Made by a program: the position numbers and the translations under genes. From Virgisporangium aurantiacum (lineage in GTDB: Bacteria > Actinomycetota > Actinomycetes > Mycobacteriales > Micromonosporaceae): 64,000 nucleotides of DNA. The stretch lies in the NCBI RefSeq assembly GCF_016863635.1, contig NZ_BOPG01000051.1, positions 1 to 64,000 on the forward strand. The letters are read 5' to 3'. The notes below the pieces were generated by a model. The model was given only the letters and a program-made list of their open reading frames with translations, ran no database searches and was not told the DNA's origin. Below, piece by piece: positions 8,791-17,004 of the stretch; positions within the stretch are counted from its first letter, which is position 1, and each line of letters starts with the position of its first letter.

Positions 8791-9669
8791 CTACGCACGG
8801 GCGAGTACCTCGGTGGCGGTCCGCACCCGCGTCTCCAGTTCGGTCTTGACCGCGCGCAGCCGCTCGACCCGCTCGTCGATGGCGCGGTTCTGGTAGGCCG
8901 CTTCCACTGCCGCCCAGGTGTCGATCACCTTCGCCTCCTGCTTGCACCGCACGTCGGCGACGGCGGTCGCGATCTCCCGTGGCGTCACCTCGGCGCTCGA
9001 CCACGCCGGATCGTCGTTGGCGTCCTGCGGCGTGCGGTACCGGTAACCCTGCGCGCCCATGCACCGGCTCCAGGCCGCGAACGTCGCCACCACGCGGCCG
9101 TCCTGCTGCGACCGGCTCCAGCTCCAGGCGCGGATCTCGCTGACGACCTTCCCGCCGTCCGGTTCCCCGCCGCCGTTGAGCTGGCGCGCCGCTTCGCCGG
9201 CGCAGCCACCTTTCGGCACCGGCTTGCCGTTCACGGTCGACTGGCCCTTGCCGCTGGCGGCGTTGAGAAACTCCGCCGACCGGGCCGACACCGGCGCCGC
9301 CGGCCGCGTGTCCGGCGTCTCGGTGGGGTGGTATCCGTAGGTGCTCGCGGCTTTCGGATCTCCGAGCATGTACCGGTCGCGATTGCGCTCGTCGTCCACT
9401 TCGGACGGAAGCGGATCGTCGACCGGGAACCCGCGCTCGGCCATGCACCGTGCGAACAGCACCGCCTGCGCCTGCCGGATCTTCAGGTCCTGCTGCGGGT
9501 CCGGCCGGTAGGCGTCGATCGGCAGCGCCAGGGTGGCGAGATCCACCGCGGTCGGCGTGCCGATCGACGGCTCGCCCTGTTCTGCCGCCGGTCCGGATCC
9601 GCAGCCGGCGAGCGCCGCACACACCAGCAGCGGCAGGACCCACCGGCCCACCGGCCTTTTGCGACACAC
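8791..9669 (-). CDS. Putative lipoprotein of unknown function
   Basis: A 292-residue lipoprotein. A basic N-region (CRKRPVGRW) precedes a hydrophobic stretch and the lipobox LAGC near residue 22. The mature part is charged. It contains QAVLFARCMAERGFPVDDP near the start and a similar AWSRCMGAQGYRYRTP later, and ends in a helical coiled-coil-like segment. The repeated CM(A/G)x(R/Q)G(F/Y) pattern occurs in uncharacterised actinobacterial lipoproteins. The GTG start has AGGAGC upstream. It is divergent from the SARP regulator and lies 49 bases before the inhibitor gene on the same strand. I do not recognise a function. Confidence 0.75.
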   Translation of the reverse strand: MCRKRPVGRWVLPLLVCAALAGCGSGPAAEQGEPSIGTPTAVDLATLALPIDAYRPDPQQDLKIRQAQAVLFARCMAERGFPVDDPLPSEVDDERNRDRYMLGDPKAASTYGYHPTETPDTRPAAPVSARSAEFLNAASGKGQSTVNGKPVPKGGCAGEAARQLNGGGEPDGGKVVSEIRAWSWSRSQQDGRVVATFAAWSRCMGAQGYRYRTPQDANDDPAWSSAEVTPREIATAVADVRCKQEAKVIDTWAAVEAAYQNRAIDERVERLRAVKTELETRVRTATEVLARA

Positions 9670-9816
9670 CAGGTTGCTCCTTTCTGCACGATCGCGACCA
9701 TCGATTGACGCGTTGCCAGGTGAGTCACGAGTGTGGGCGGAGCGCCTCTCATCGGGCCTGCAGAATGCTCAACCCGCAGGTGACCCGGCCGGGGCGCGCA
9801 TGGGGGAACTGCATGC

Positions 9817-10575
9817 ATGGGGGGCAGTGTGAGAATCGGTCTGTTGGGACCGGTCGAAGTGTGGTGCGGCGACGATCAGCCGGTCGACGCCGGCGGCCCG
9901 CGGCAGCGGACCGTCCTGGCGGCACTGGCCGTCGACGTCGGCCGGCTCGTTCCGGTGACCACACTCATCGACCGGGTGTGGGGTGCCGAGGCACCCGCTC
10001 AGGGTCGACACGCGGTACACGTCTACGCGTCACGCATCCGCAAGGTCATCGACCGGGCGTCGTCCGGTCCGCGCGACGGCGCGCTGCTGAGCCGGGCCGG
10101 TAGTTACGTACTGGACCTACCGCCCGACCGGGTCGATCTCGCCCGGTTCCGTTCGTTGGTCACCGGCGCGGCGACGGCCGGGAACCCACCGGCGCGGCTG
10201 CGGCAGGCACTCGACCTCTGGCGCGGCGAGCCGCTGGCGGGCCTGCCCGGCGAGTGGGCGGCGCGCTGCCGCGACGCGTGGCAACGGCAACGCGCCGACG
10301 CCGTGCTCGGCTGGGCGGAGGCCGAACTGGTCCGCGGCAACGCCCGCGCGATCGTCAACGACCTCACCGACCTCGCGGTCGAGTACCCGCTCGACGAACC
10401 GATCCTGGCGATGCTGATCCGGGCGCTGCACACGGCCGGACGCGGCGCCGAGGCCGTCGACCGTTACGGCCGGCTGCGCCGACGGTTCGCCGAGGAACTG
10501 GGTGTCGATCCCGGACGCGAACTCCAGTGCCTGCACCGCAGAATCCTGGGGAGCGACCCGCTCCCCGTCAGGTGA
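9817..10575 (+). CDS. Small AfsR/SARP-family transcriptional regulator
   Basis: A 252-residue stand-alone SARP. The N-terminal OmpR-like winged-helix domain (IGLLGPVEV, RQRTVLAALAV, LIDRVWG, HVYASRIRKVID) is followed by the helical BTAD domain (RFRSLVTGA, LDLWRGEPLAGLP, EYPLDEPILAMLIRALH, ELGVDPGRELQ). No NB-ARC or TPR region follows. SARPs bind direct heptad repeats and recruit RNA polymerase, often at secondary-metabolism genes, but no biosynthetic cluster is visible nearby. The ATG at 9817 and an in-frame GTG at 9829 are both possible. The GTG gives the usual VRIGLLGPVEV beginning with GGGGGG just before it. It is divergent from the lipoprotein gene. Confidence 0.87.
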   Translation: MGGSVRIGLLGPVEVWCGDDQPVDAGGPRQRTVLAALAVDVGRLVPVTTLIDRVWGAEAPAQGRHAVHVYASRIRKVIDRASSGPRDGALLSRAGSYVLDLPPDRVDLARFRSLVTGAATAGNPPARLRQALDLWRGEPLAGLPGEWAARCRDAWQRQRADAVLGWAEAELVRGNARAIVNDLTDLAVEYPLDEPILAMLIRALHTAGRGAEAVDRYGRLRRRFAEELGVDPGRELQCLHRRILGSDPLPVR

Positions 10576-10617
10576 CGGATGCCGGTTCTTGACTTCACCA
10601 ATGCGCGCATGGTCTCT

Positions 10618-10631
10618 TGTAACTAGTTACA
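10618..10631 (+). promoter_or_regulatory. Perfect 14-bp palindromic operator candidate
   Basis: TGTAACTAGTTACA is an exact palindrome 14 bases before the FAD-oxidoreductase start and 23 bases after a TTGACT that could be a -35 element. Its size and form suit a LacI- or GntR-type repressor. The LacI-family gene at 13149 is the obvious candidate. The regulator assignment is inference. Confidence 0.6.
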
Positions 10632-10645
10632 TCGAAGGGGGCGGG

Positions 10646-11770
10646 ATGCCTCAACATGTGGTTGTCGTCGGGGCCGGCGTCTACGGCGCGGCCGTTACCG
10701 CCTCGCTGACGCGGCGCGGTGCCCGCGTCACGGTAGTGGACGCCGGTGCGCCGGCGGGCGGCACGTCCGGTGCGACGTTCTCGTGGATCAACTCCTGCGG
10801 TAAGAAACCGCGGGCGTACCACGATCTCAGTGTCATGAGCATGCACGCGCACCAGAGACTGGCGGCCGAGGTGGCCGACAGCGACTGGTACCACGAGGGC
10901 GGCAACGTGGAGTGGGCCGCCGGTGCGGCCGAACGCGAGGCGCTGCGGGTGAAGGTCGCGGGAGTGTCGGACATCGGGTACGAGGCGCGTTGGCTCACCC
11001 GGGCGGAGGCGTTGCGCCTCGAACCGGACATGGATCCCGCCGCGCTGCCGGCGGACGAGATCGCCTACTTTCCGCGCGAGGGCTGGATCGAGCCGACGCG
11101 CCTGGTCGGCCACCTGCTCTCACGCGCGATGGCCCGCGGTGCCGATCTGGTACGAAACGATGCGGTCACCGGCCTGGAGTTGGCCGGCGGACTGGTGCGC
11201 ACCGTCCGACTCGCCTCGGGACGCCAGATCCCGGCAGACGCGGTCGTGAACTGTGCGGGGCCACGGGCTGGCGACGTCGCCGCGCTTGCCGGGCTGGTTC
11301 TGCCGATGCGCAACACCCGTGGCGTACTCGTCTACACCTCGCCGGTTGCGGTCTCGGTGTCGCGGGTCATCCATGCCCCACGTGTCCACCTGCGTCCGGA
11401 CGGCGCTGGACGGCTGCTGCTGCACACCCACGATCTCGATGGGGCGGTATCCGGGTCCGACACCGGTGTGGCCGGCGTCGACCCGGCGGCGGTCGAAATG
11501 GTGCTGGAGGCGGCCCGTGCGCTGTATCCGGGAATCCAGGCCGCGGCGGTGGAGAGCGTACGGGTGGGTGAACGGCCCATTCCCCTCGACGGCCTACCGG
11601 TACTCGGCCGGGCGGTCGAGCTGCCCAACTTCCACTTCGCGGTCTCGCACAGCGGCGCGACCCTGTGCGCGCACGCCGGCGACCTCGTCGCCGCCGAGGT
11701 AATCGGCGTGGAGCCCGGTGACACCCTGGGCCCGTTCCGCTTCGAGCGGCTCCGATCAGCGAGCCGGTGA
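10646..11770 (+). CDS. DadA-like FAD-dependent amine/amino-acid oxidoreductase
   Basis: A 374-residue flavoenzyme. The N-terminal dinucleotide-binding motif is VVVGAGVYGAAVTASLTRRG, followed by an acidic VVDAG strand end. A DAO-type core contains TSGATFSWINSCGKKP (isoalloxazine contact region), PREGWIEPTRLVGHL and DAVVNCAGPRAGDVA. The C-terminal FAD closure is ERPIPLDGLPVLGR with HSGATLCAHAGDLVA. The architecture matches D-amino-acid dehydrogenase, sarcosine oxidase or glycine oxidase-like enzymes. The ATG at 10646 with GGGGGCGG before it is preferred over earlier in-frame starts, because FAD-binding begins at once. It is the first gene of a putative three-gene unit with the amidohydrolase and the LacI regulator, behind a palindrome. 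Substrate not determined. Confidence 0.85.
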   Translation: MPQHVVVVGAGVYGAAVTASLTRRGARVTVVDAGAPAGGTSGATFSWINSCGKKPRAYHDLSVMSMHAHQRLAAEVADSDWYHEGGNVEWAAGAAEREALRVKVAGVSDIGYEARWLTRAEALRLEPDMDPAALPADEIAYFPREGWIEPTRLVGHLLSRAMARGADLVRNDAVTGLELAGGLVRTVRLASGRQIPADAVVNCAGPRAGDVAALAGLVLPMRNTRGVLVYTSPVAVSVSRVIHAPRVHLRPDGAGRLLLHTHDLDGAVSGSDTGVAGVDPAAVEMVLEAARALYPGIQAAAVESVRVGERPIPLDGLPVLGRAVELPNFHFAVSHSGATLCAHAGDLVAAEVIGVEPGDTLGPFRFERLRSASR

Positions 11771-11780
11771 CGGAGGAATC

Positions 11781-13148
11781 GTGCGGACGACCGTCCTGAA
11801 CAACTGCGACCTGCTCGACGGCCGGGGTACCCCGCCGCAACACGGAGTCGACATCATCGTCGAGGGCAACATCGTCCGCGAGATCGTCCCCGCACGACCG
11901 GGCGACGTCTACGGAACCGTGGACGAGATCCTCGATGCGACCGGAAAGCTGGTCATCCCCGGTGTGATCAACAACCACACACACGGGACCGCGTACGGTC
12001 CGCTGTTCCCCAGCGGTCATGAAGGTCTGCCGCACCAGCGGGTGCTCGCCAATCTCGACCGGCACCTGCTGGAGGGCACGACGACGGTGCTGTGTGCGGA
12101 CGGCTTCGTCACCGCCGAGGAGTTGGCGAGAACCGACGAAGCGCACCCGATCAACGTCAGGCTCGCCTCGTGCAACACGCCGGCGTGCCTGCAGGCGGCC
12201 ACCGTCGCCGACGGCGGCGGTCTCACCGAGGCCAACCGCAGGTTCACCGCGCGGCAGGCGATGGATGCCGGCGCGGTCGCACTCGGCGAGATCGGTGCGG
12301 GACACACCCTTGGCGGGGGCGGGGCGAGTTATCTGTACATTCCGGCGGCGGTCGAGAAACGCACCGGCATCACGATCACACCCCGGCAGGCGAACGAGCT
12401 GAAGATCGCGGTTCTGGGTCGGCACATCTCGGCGTCGGCGTTCGATCGCGACGCTGTCGAGGAGGCGTTGGCGGCGGCGGGACTGACCGGCATGCTCTCG
12501 GTCGACGACATCCGCGCGATCGTGTCAGGCATCGTGCTGCCGGCCTTCGACATCGCCTTGCACGGGCTCGCCGAGGCCGCCGAACTGGCCCGCAAGCTGG
12601 ACGTTCCCGTGTTGGTGCACAACGCGGCCGCCTCGATGACCCAGGTCGCCGCCATTGCGAAAACCGACGTGAGACTGATCGCCGGGCACTCCAACCACTC
12701 CAGCTTCGAACTGCGCGAGGCGGTCGAGCACGCCACGCGGCTCAAGGAGATGGGTTCGATCGTGGACGTGTCCACTCTGGACACCTTCGGCGCCCGGCGG
12801 CTCACCACGGGCCCGGACCTGCTCTACGCGTTGCTCTCTGCGGGACTGGTCGACACGATCTCGACAGACTACGCGGGCGGCCACCACGACCCGATCCTGC
12901 TGGCGATCGACCGAGCCACCAAGGCCGGCATGGTGAGCCTGCCGGCGGCCATCGCGATGGCAACCGCCAACGTCGCGGACGCCATCCCGGGCCTGGCACC
13001 CCGGCGCGGCCGCGTGCTGCCGGCCGCCATCGCCGACCTGACGGTAACCGACCCGGCGGCGCTCGACCGGGTGTGGACCGTCATGATCGGCGGTGAGATC
13101 GTCGTCCGGGATGGTCGACTGTCGCCGCCCGGTCGGCGTCCGGACTGA
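11781..13148 (+). CDS. Amidohydrolase-superfamily enzyme (enamidase/dihydroorotase-like)
   Basis: A 455-residue metal-dependent hydrolase. It shows the usual framing beta-sandwich (GKLVIPGVINNHTHG carrying the HxH metal ligands near residues 63-65), then HLLEGTTTVLCADGF and GEIGAGHTLGGGG. Later come VLVHNAAASM and LIAGHSNHSSFELREAVEHA with further histidines, then DYAGGHHDPILLAID with the likely catalytic Asp. The end is GRVLPAAIADLTV with VMIGGEIVVRDG. The overall form is close to enamidase- or dihydroorotase-type cyclic-amidases, but no residue set fixes the substrate. The GTG start at 11781 follows GGAGGA and lies ten bases after the oxidoreductase stop. Context suggests opening of a cyclic amide or lactam followed by amine oxidation. 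Confidence 0.82.
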   Translation: MRTTVLNNCDLLDGRGTPPQHGVDIIVEGNIVREIVPARPGDVYGTVDEILDATGKLVIPGVINNHTHGTAYGPLFPSGHEGLPHQRVLANLDRHLLEGTTTVLCADGFVTAEELARTDEAHPINVRLASCNTPACLQAATVADGGGLTEANRRFTARQAMDAGAVALGEIGAGHTLGGGGASYLYIPAAVEKRTGITITPRQANELKIAVLGRHISASAFDRDAVEEALAAAGLTGMLSVDDIRAIVSGIVLPAFDIALHGLAEAAELARKLDVPVLVHNAAASMTQVAAIAKTDVRLIAGHSNHSSFELREAVEHATRLKEMGSIVDVSTLDTFGARRLTTGPDLLYALLSAGLVDTISTDYAGGHHDPILLAIDRATKAGMVSLPAAIAMATANVADAIPGLAPRRGRVLPAAIADLTVTDPAALDRVWTVMIGGEIVVRDGRLSPPGRRPD

Positions 13149-14192
13149 ATGAACGGGCCCAGCGGAACCATGACGAAGCGAGCAACCGTCGGCGACGTCG
13201 CCGCACACGCCGGTGTGTCCACGGCCACCGTGTCCCGCGTCCTCAACGGCGGCGCCGTCACCGACGCGACAGCCGCCAAGGTGTGGGAAGCGGTCGCACG
13301 TCTCGACTACACCCCCAACGCGCTGACAAAGAGCATCTTCGCCGGCCGTTCCAGCACGATCGGAGTGGTCATCCGCGACCTGAGCAGCCCCTTCTACCTC
13401 GACCTGATCCGCGGCGTCGACGAGGTCGCGGCCGCCAACGACAGTCTGGTGCTGCTCGCCAACACGTTTCGCCAGGTCGACCGCGAGGTCGCTCAGGTAC
13501 GCACGATGGACGAACAGCGGGTGCGCGGGCTTGTCGTCACGACCGGCGAGACGACCGATGGCCGCACTCGACGGATGGCCGAGAGCGGCACGCCCTGCGT
13601 CGTCGTCGCGCGCACCGTGCGGAACCCGCCGCCTCGCCTGCACTCGGTCAGCCTGAACAACCGCAAGGCCGGTAGGCTCATGGCCCGGCATCTGGCCGGG
13701 TGCGGGCGGTCTCGCGTCGGCGTGATCACGTCCGGAAGCCGGCAATCTCAGCTCGAACGCACGGCGGGGCTGCGGCGGGCGCTCGCCGAACTCGGTCTGC
13801 CCTTGCCGGCGGACGCGGTGGCCGTGGCCGAGACCGAGACCGAGGTGAGCCACGCCCTCAGCTCGTTGGTCGCCGGCGCACGGAGCCGCGGTACGCCGTT
13901 GGACGCGATCGTCTGTACCACCGGCCGCCTGACCGTCGCGGTCCACTCCGCACTGACCGCTCGCGGCGTCGCCATCCCCGACGACATGGCATTCCTGACG
14001 ATGGACGACTTCCCCTGGGCCGCCGCGCTCGGGATCACCGTCGTCGCCCAACCCGCGTACGAGATGGGCCGGCGAGCGGCCGAGCTCATAGTCGAACGCC
14101 TCGCTGAGCCGGTCAAGCACGTCTTCGATCCGGCATTGGTGGCCCGCACCTCGTGCGGCGAAGCGCGCACAGGGCATTCCGCCAGGGACTGA
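13149..14192 (+). CDS. LacI-family transcriptional regulator
   Basis: A 347-residue repressor. The DNA-binding head (TVGDVAAHAGVSTATVSRVL near residues 10-30, then a hinge YTPNALTKSIFAGRSS) leads into a periplasmic-binding-protein-like effector domain (IGVVIRDLSSPFYLDLIRGV, LVLLANTF, RGLVVTTG, VGVITSGSRQSQLERTAGLR, DAIVCTTG, MAFLTMDDFPWAAALGITVV). It starts directly after the amidohydrolase stop (TGA then ATG). A start 21 bases later (MTKRATV) is equally plausible. It probably responds to the substrate of this cluster and binds the palindrome at 10618. The ABC importer operon converges on it. Confidence 0.9.
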   Translation: MNGPSGTMTKRATVGDVAAHAGVSTATVSRVLNGGAVTDATAAKVWEAVARLDYTPNALTKSIFAGRSSTIGVVIRDLSSPFYLDLIRGVDEVAAANDSLVLLANTFRQVDREVAQVRTMDEQRVRGLVVTTGETTDGRTRRMAESGTPCVVVARTVRNPPPRLHSVSLNNRKAGRLMARHLAGCGRSRVGVITSGSRQSQLERTAGLRRALAELGLPLPADAVAVAETETEVSHALSSLVAGARSRGTPLDAIVCTTGRLTVAVHSALTARGVAIPDDMAFLTMDDFPWAAALGITVVAQPAYEMGRRAAELIVERLAEPVKHVFDPALVARTSCGEARTGHSARD

Positions 14193-14220
14193 CCGTCCAC
14201 TGACCGTTCTGCAGCAGGGA

Positions 14221-15288
14221 TCAATCTGCGTCGACCCGAACGAGCGCGTCCCGGTTGAGGTCGGTAAGGCCGCCGCAGCCGAGCAGGGTGAGGGTCGTCG
14301 AGATCTCCGTGCGGAGGAGTTCGAGTACACGTACCACTCCGTCCTCGCCTCCGGCGGCGAGGCCGTAGGCGGCCAGCCGGCCGATGACGACCACGTCGGC
14401 GCCGAGCGCGATCGCCTTGACGACGTCGGTGCCCCGTCGCACGCCGCTGTCGAGCGCTATCGGGACGTCGGGGCCGACGGCGGCGCGGATCTCGGGAAGC
14501 GCGTCCAGTGAGGCGCGCTGGTCGTCGAGTTGGCGGCCACCGTGGTTGGAGACGAGCAGCGCGCTCGCGCCGGCCCCGACCGCCGCGTGCGCGTCGTCGA
14601 CGGTCATGATTCCCTTCGCGATCCACGGCAGGGCGCTCCGCGCGAGCAGCGTGGCCAGCTTGTGCCACGACCACACCGGGGCCTCCGGCGCGAGGAGCTG
14701 GCCGAGCTGGCCGAGGGCCTGCTCGATGGTCGCGTAGTTCCCACCGAACAGGGCGTAGTCGGGAAGGTAGCGGTTGCGGAGGTTCCGTTCGCGCCACCCG
14801 CCGATCGGAACGTCGCACGTGACGCAGAGGCCACGGTAGCCGGCGTCCTCGTAGCGGCGCACCATGTCGAGGAAGCCGTCGTCCGTCCCCAGTGGATGGA
14901 TCTGGCCGAACGCGGCCGAGCCGGGTACCGCCGTCGCGACCTTCTCCAGTGGGTGGGTGCCCGCCTCGGGCACGATGCTCGCCGTGCCGGCGGCCGCATT
15001 GGCCCGGGCGACCGCGATCTGCCCGTCCGGATGGAACAGCCCGTCCGCGCCGAAGGGTGCCGTCAGCACCGGAAGCGCGAGATCGACGCCCAGGAACCGG
15101 GTCGCGGTCGTCGGAGCCGGCAGGCCGTTCATCACCCGGGGCACGAATGCCCAGCGCTGGAAGGCCCGCCGGTTGCGCCGCAGCGTGGTCTCCGCGCCGG
15201 CGCCGCCTTCCAGGAAGTCGCGGGCGGGCACCGGGAGCCGTGCGAGAGCGGCCTCGCGGATCTCGTCGAGGGTGGCTGGCGTGTCCAT
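14221..15288 (-). CDS. FMN-dependent alpha-hydroxyacid dehydrogenase/oxidase
   Basis: A 355-residue TIM-barrel flavoenzyme of the lactate/glycolate oxidase family. N-terminal ARDFLEGGAGAETTLRRNRR and RVMNGLP are followed by VLTAPFGADGLFHPDGQIAV. Further on is WIAKGIMTVDDAHAAVGAGA, the active-site SNHGGRQLDD with the catalytic His, and the FMN-phosphate region IALDSGVRRGTDVVKAIALG with VVIGRLAAYGLAAGGEDGV. It would oxidise a 2-hydroxy acid to the 2-oxo acid. The true ATG at 15288 overlaps the ATPase stop in a TGATG junction; a longer open frame upstream is a shadow. Its position as last gene of the importer operon suggests it acts on the imported compound or its product. Confidence 0.9.
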   Translation of the reverse strand: MDTPATLDEIREAALARLPVPARDFLEGGAGAETTLRRNRRAFQRWAFVPRVMNGLPAPTTATRFLGVDLALPVLTAPFGADGLFHPDGQIAVARANAAAGTASIVPEAGTHPLEKVATAVPGSAAFGQIHPLGTDDGFLDMVRRYEDAGYRGLCVTCDVPIGGWRERNLRNRYLPDYALFGGNYATIEQALGQLGQLLAPEAPVWSWHKLATLLARSALPWIAKGIMTVDDAHAAVGAGASALLVSNHGGRQLDDQRASLDALPEIRAAVGPDVPIALDSGVRRGTDVVKAIALGADVVVIGRLAAYGLAAGGEDGVVRVLELLRTEISTTLTLLGCGGLTDLNRDALVRVDAD

Positions 15289-16082
15289 CAGGCCCGCTCC
15301 GGCAGCACGCCGCGGTCGCCGTGGTGTTCCATGAGGTCGATGAGGTCCTGTGTGGACATTCCGTTCTTCCTTTCCCGTGGGAGGTCCGCGACGGTACGTC
15401 CGTCGCTCATCATCAGCAGCCGGTCGCCCGTGCGGAGGGCGTGTTCCATGTCGTGGGTGACCATGATCGTCGCGCAGTCCACCGTGGAGACCAGGTCCGT
15501 GGTGAGGTGGAGCACCCGGGCCGCGGTGGTGGGGTCCAGGGCGGCGAGATGTTCGTCGAGCAGGAGCAGTCGCGGGGCGCTGAGCCCGGCCATCACCATC
15601 GTCAGGCTCTGCCGCTGGCCGGCCGAGAGCAGGCCGACACGGTCGGTCAGCCGGTTCTCCAGCCCGAGTCCGAGCCGGGCGAGCCGGTCCCGCATCGTGC
15701 GACGGCGTGCGGCTGTGCGGCTCGGGCGCAGCCCGCGGCGGCGGCCCCGTCCCATCGCGAGCGCGAGGTTGTCTTCCACGCTGAGGTCCGGGGCGCTGCC
15801 GAGGCGTGGGTCGTCGACGACGTACGCGATCAGCGACGCACGCCGGTGGGCCGGCCACCGGGTGATGTCGCGGCCGCCGAGCCGCACGGTGCCCGCCGTC
15901 GCCCGCACCGCACCGGACAGGGCCTGCAGGAGACTGCTCTTTCCGGCGCCGTTGGAGCCGACCACGGTGACGAACTCCGCCGGCCGGACGGTCAGGTCGA
16001 TCCGCCGCAGGGCAACCACCTCGTCGGCCCGGCCGGCGTTGTGGACGAGCCGCAGCCCGGCGAGTTCGAGACCGTCAGACAC
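15288..16082 (-). CDS. ABC importer ATP-binding protein (TrpXYZ-like)
   Basis: A 264-residue ATPase. Walker A is GSNGAGKSS, the Q-loop region YVVDDPRLG is unusual in having no Gln at the normal place, the signature is LLSAGQRQSLTMVMAG, Walker B is LLLLDEHLAALDP, and the switch His is in MVTHDMEHALRTGDR. DEHxAALDP rather than DEPTxGLD is characteristic of the ATPases paired with ABC_sub_bind/TrpX-type binding proteins. It overlaps the permease gene by eight bases and the dehydrogenase gene by one. Confidence 0.9.
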   Translation of the reverse strand: MSDGLELAGLRLVHNAGRADEVVALRRIDLTVRPAEFVTVVGSNGAGKSSLLQALSGAVRATAGTVRLGGRDITRWPAHRRASLIAYVVDDPRLGSAPDLSVEDNLALAMGRGRRRGLRPSRTAARRRTMRDRLARLGLGLENRLTDRVGLLSAGQRQSLTMVMAGLSAPRLLLLDEHLAALDPTTAARVLHLTTDLVSTVDCATIMVTHDMEHALRTGDRLLMMSDGRTVADLPRERKNGMSTQDLIDLMEHHGDRGVLPERA

Positions 16083-17004
16083 GGGTCGCCTCCGGTGCCA
16101 GGGATCCGACGCGGTAGCGGGCGAGGACGGGCGCCAGATGCGCCTGGGCCGCGATCGCCAGCAGGAGGGTGAGCGCGGTGACCCCCCGCAGGTCGCCCGC
16201 GGGAAGGCCGAACCGCAACGCGCAGACCAGGACGAGCCGGTAGAGCAGGCAGCCGACGAGCACCGCCACCGCCATGCGCATCACCTGCGACCCGCCCGGG
16301 TTCACCAGCAGGGCGCCGAGCAGCACCGCCCCGGCTCCGGCGACGAACAGGCCGAAGGACATGTTCACGTCGGCAAATCCTTGAACCTGCGCGACCAGGC
16401 CGCCGGAGAGGGCGCTGAGCCCGTTGGCGAGCATCAACGACAACACGAGGAGGGCGTTGTCGTTGACGCCCTGGCCGCGCGCCATCCGGGGGTTCGCGCC
16501 GCTCGCCCGCAGCGCGAGGCCGAGTTCGCTCGTCAGGAACGCGACGACGGCCGCGAACACGACGACGACGATGCCCAGCAGCACCGCCGACGTACCGAGG
16601 TCGGCCGCGCGGCCCGGCGTCGCCGCCACCCCCGCGAAGATGGTCTCCTCGCCGATCAGGCTGACCGTGGGCCGGCCGAGCGTCCGTAGCGTGACGGTGA
16701 ACAGCCCCATGCTCATGATGAGGCCGGCCATCAGAACCGGAATGCGGAGCAGAAGGTTGAGCAGCGCGGTGACGAGTCCGGCGAGCGCGCCGCTCACGAC
16801 TCCGGCCGCGACGGCCAGCCACGCCGGCACCCCCGCGACGAGGGTCACCGCCGTCACCGCGGCGCCCAGCGCGAAACTGCCCTCGACGGTCAGGTCGAAG
16901 TCCGCGCGGATCCGCAGCACCAGGAATATCCCCAGAAACGCCGGAGCGAACGGGAGCCCCGTGACGAGCGTGTCGATGAGCGTGTTGGCGAGCATGGATC
17001 GCAT
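16075..17004 (-). CDS. ABC importer permease (branched-chain/TrpY-like)
   Basis: A 309-residue membrane protein with about eight hydrophobic helices, of the BPD_transp_2 (LivH-like) group found with TrpX-type binding proteins. Features include GIFLVLRIRADFDLTVEGSF near the start, the cytoplasmic loop ELGLALRASGANPRMARGQG (coupling helix, with the ALRAxGxNP pattern) and VNDNALLVLSLMLANGLSAL after it. It overlaps both neighbours and should be translationally coupled between the binding protein and the ATPase. Confidence 0.9.
   Translation of the reverse strand: MRSMLANTLIDTLVTGLPFAPAFLGIFLVLRIRADFDLTVEGSFALGAAVTAVTLVAGVPAWLAVAAGVVSGALAGLVTALLNLLLRIPVLMAGLIMSMGLFTVTLRTLGRPTVSLIGEETIFAGVAATPGRAADLGTSAVLLGIVVVVFAAVVAFLTSELGLALRASGANPRMARGQGVNDNALLVLSLMLANGLSALSGGLVAQVQGFADVNMSFGLFVAGAGAVLLGALLVNPGGSQVMRMAVAVLVGCLLYRLVLVCALRFGLPAGDLRGVTALTLLLAIAAQAHLAPVLARYRVGSLAPEATRV

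Noticed and set aside
15289..15858. Long N-terminal extension of the FMN dehydrogenase frame
   Set aside because: It runs over the ATPase gene in another frame, is Arg/Pro-rich and lacks any domain; the coupled ATG at 15288 gives a normal-length enzyme.
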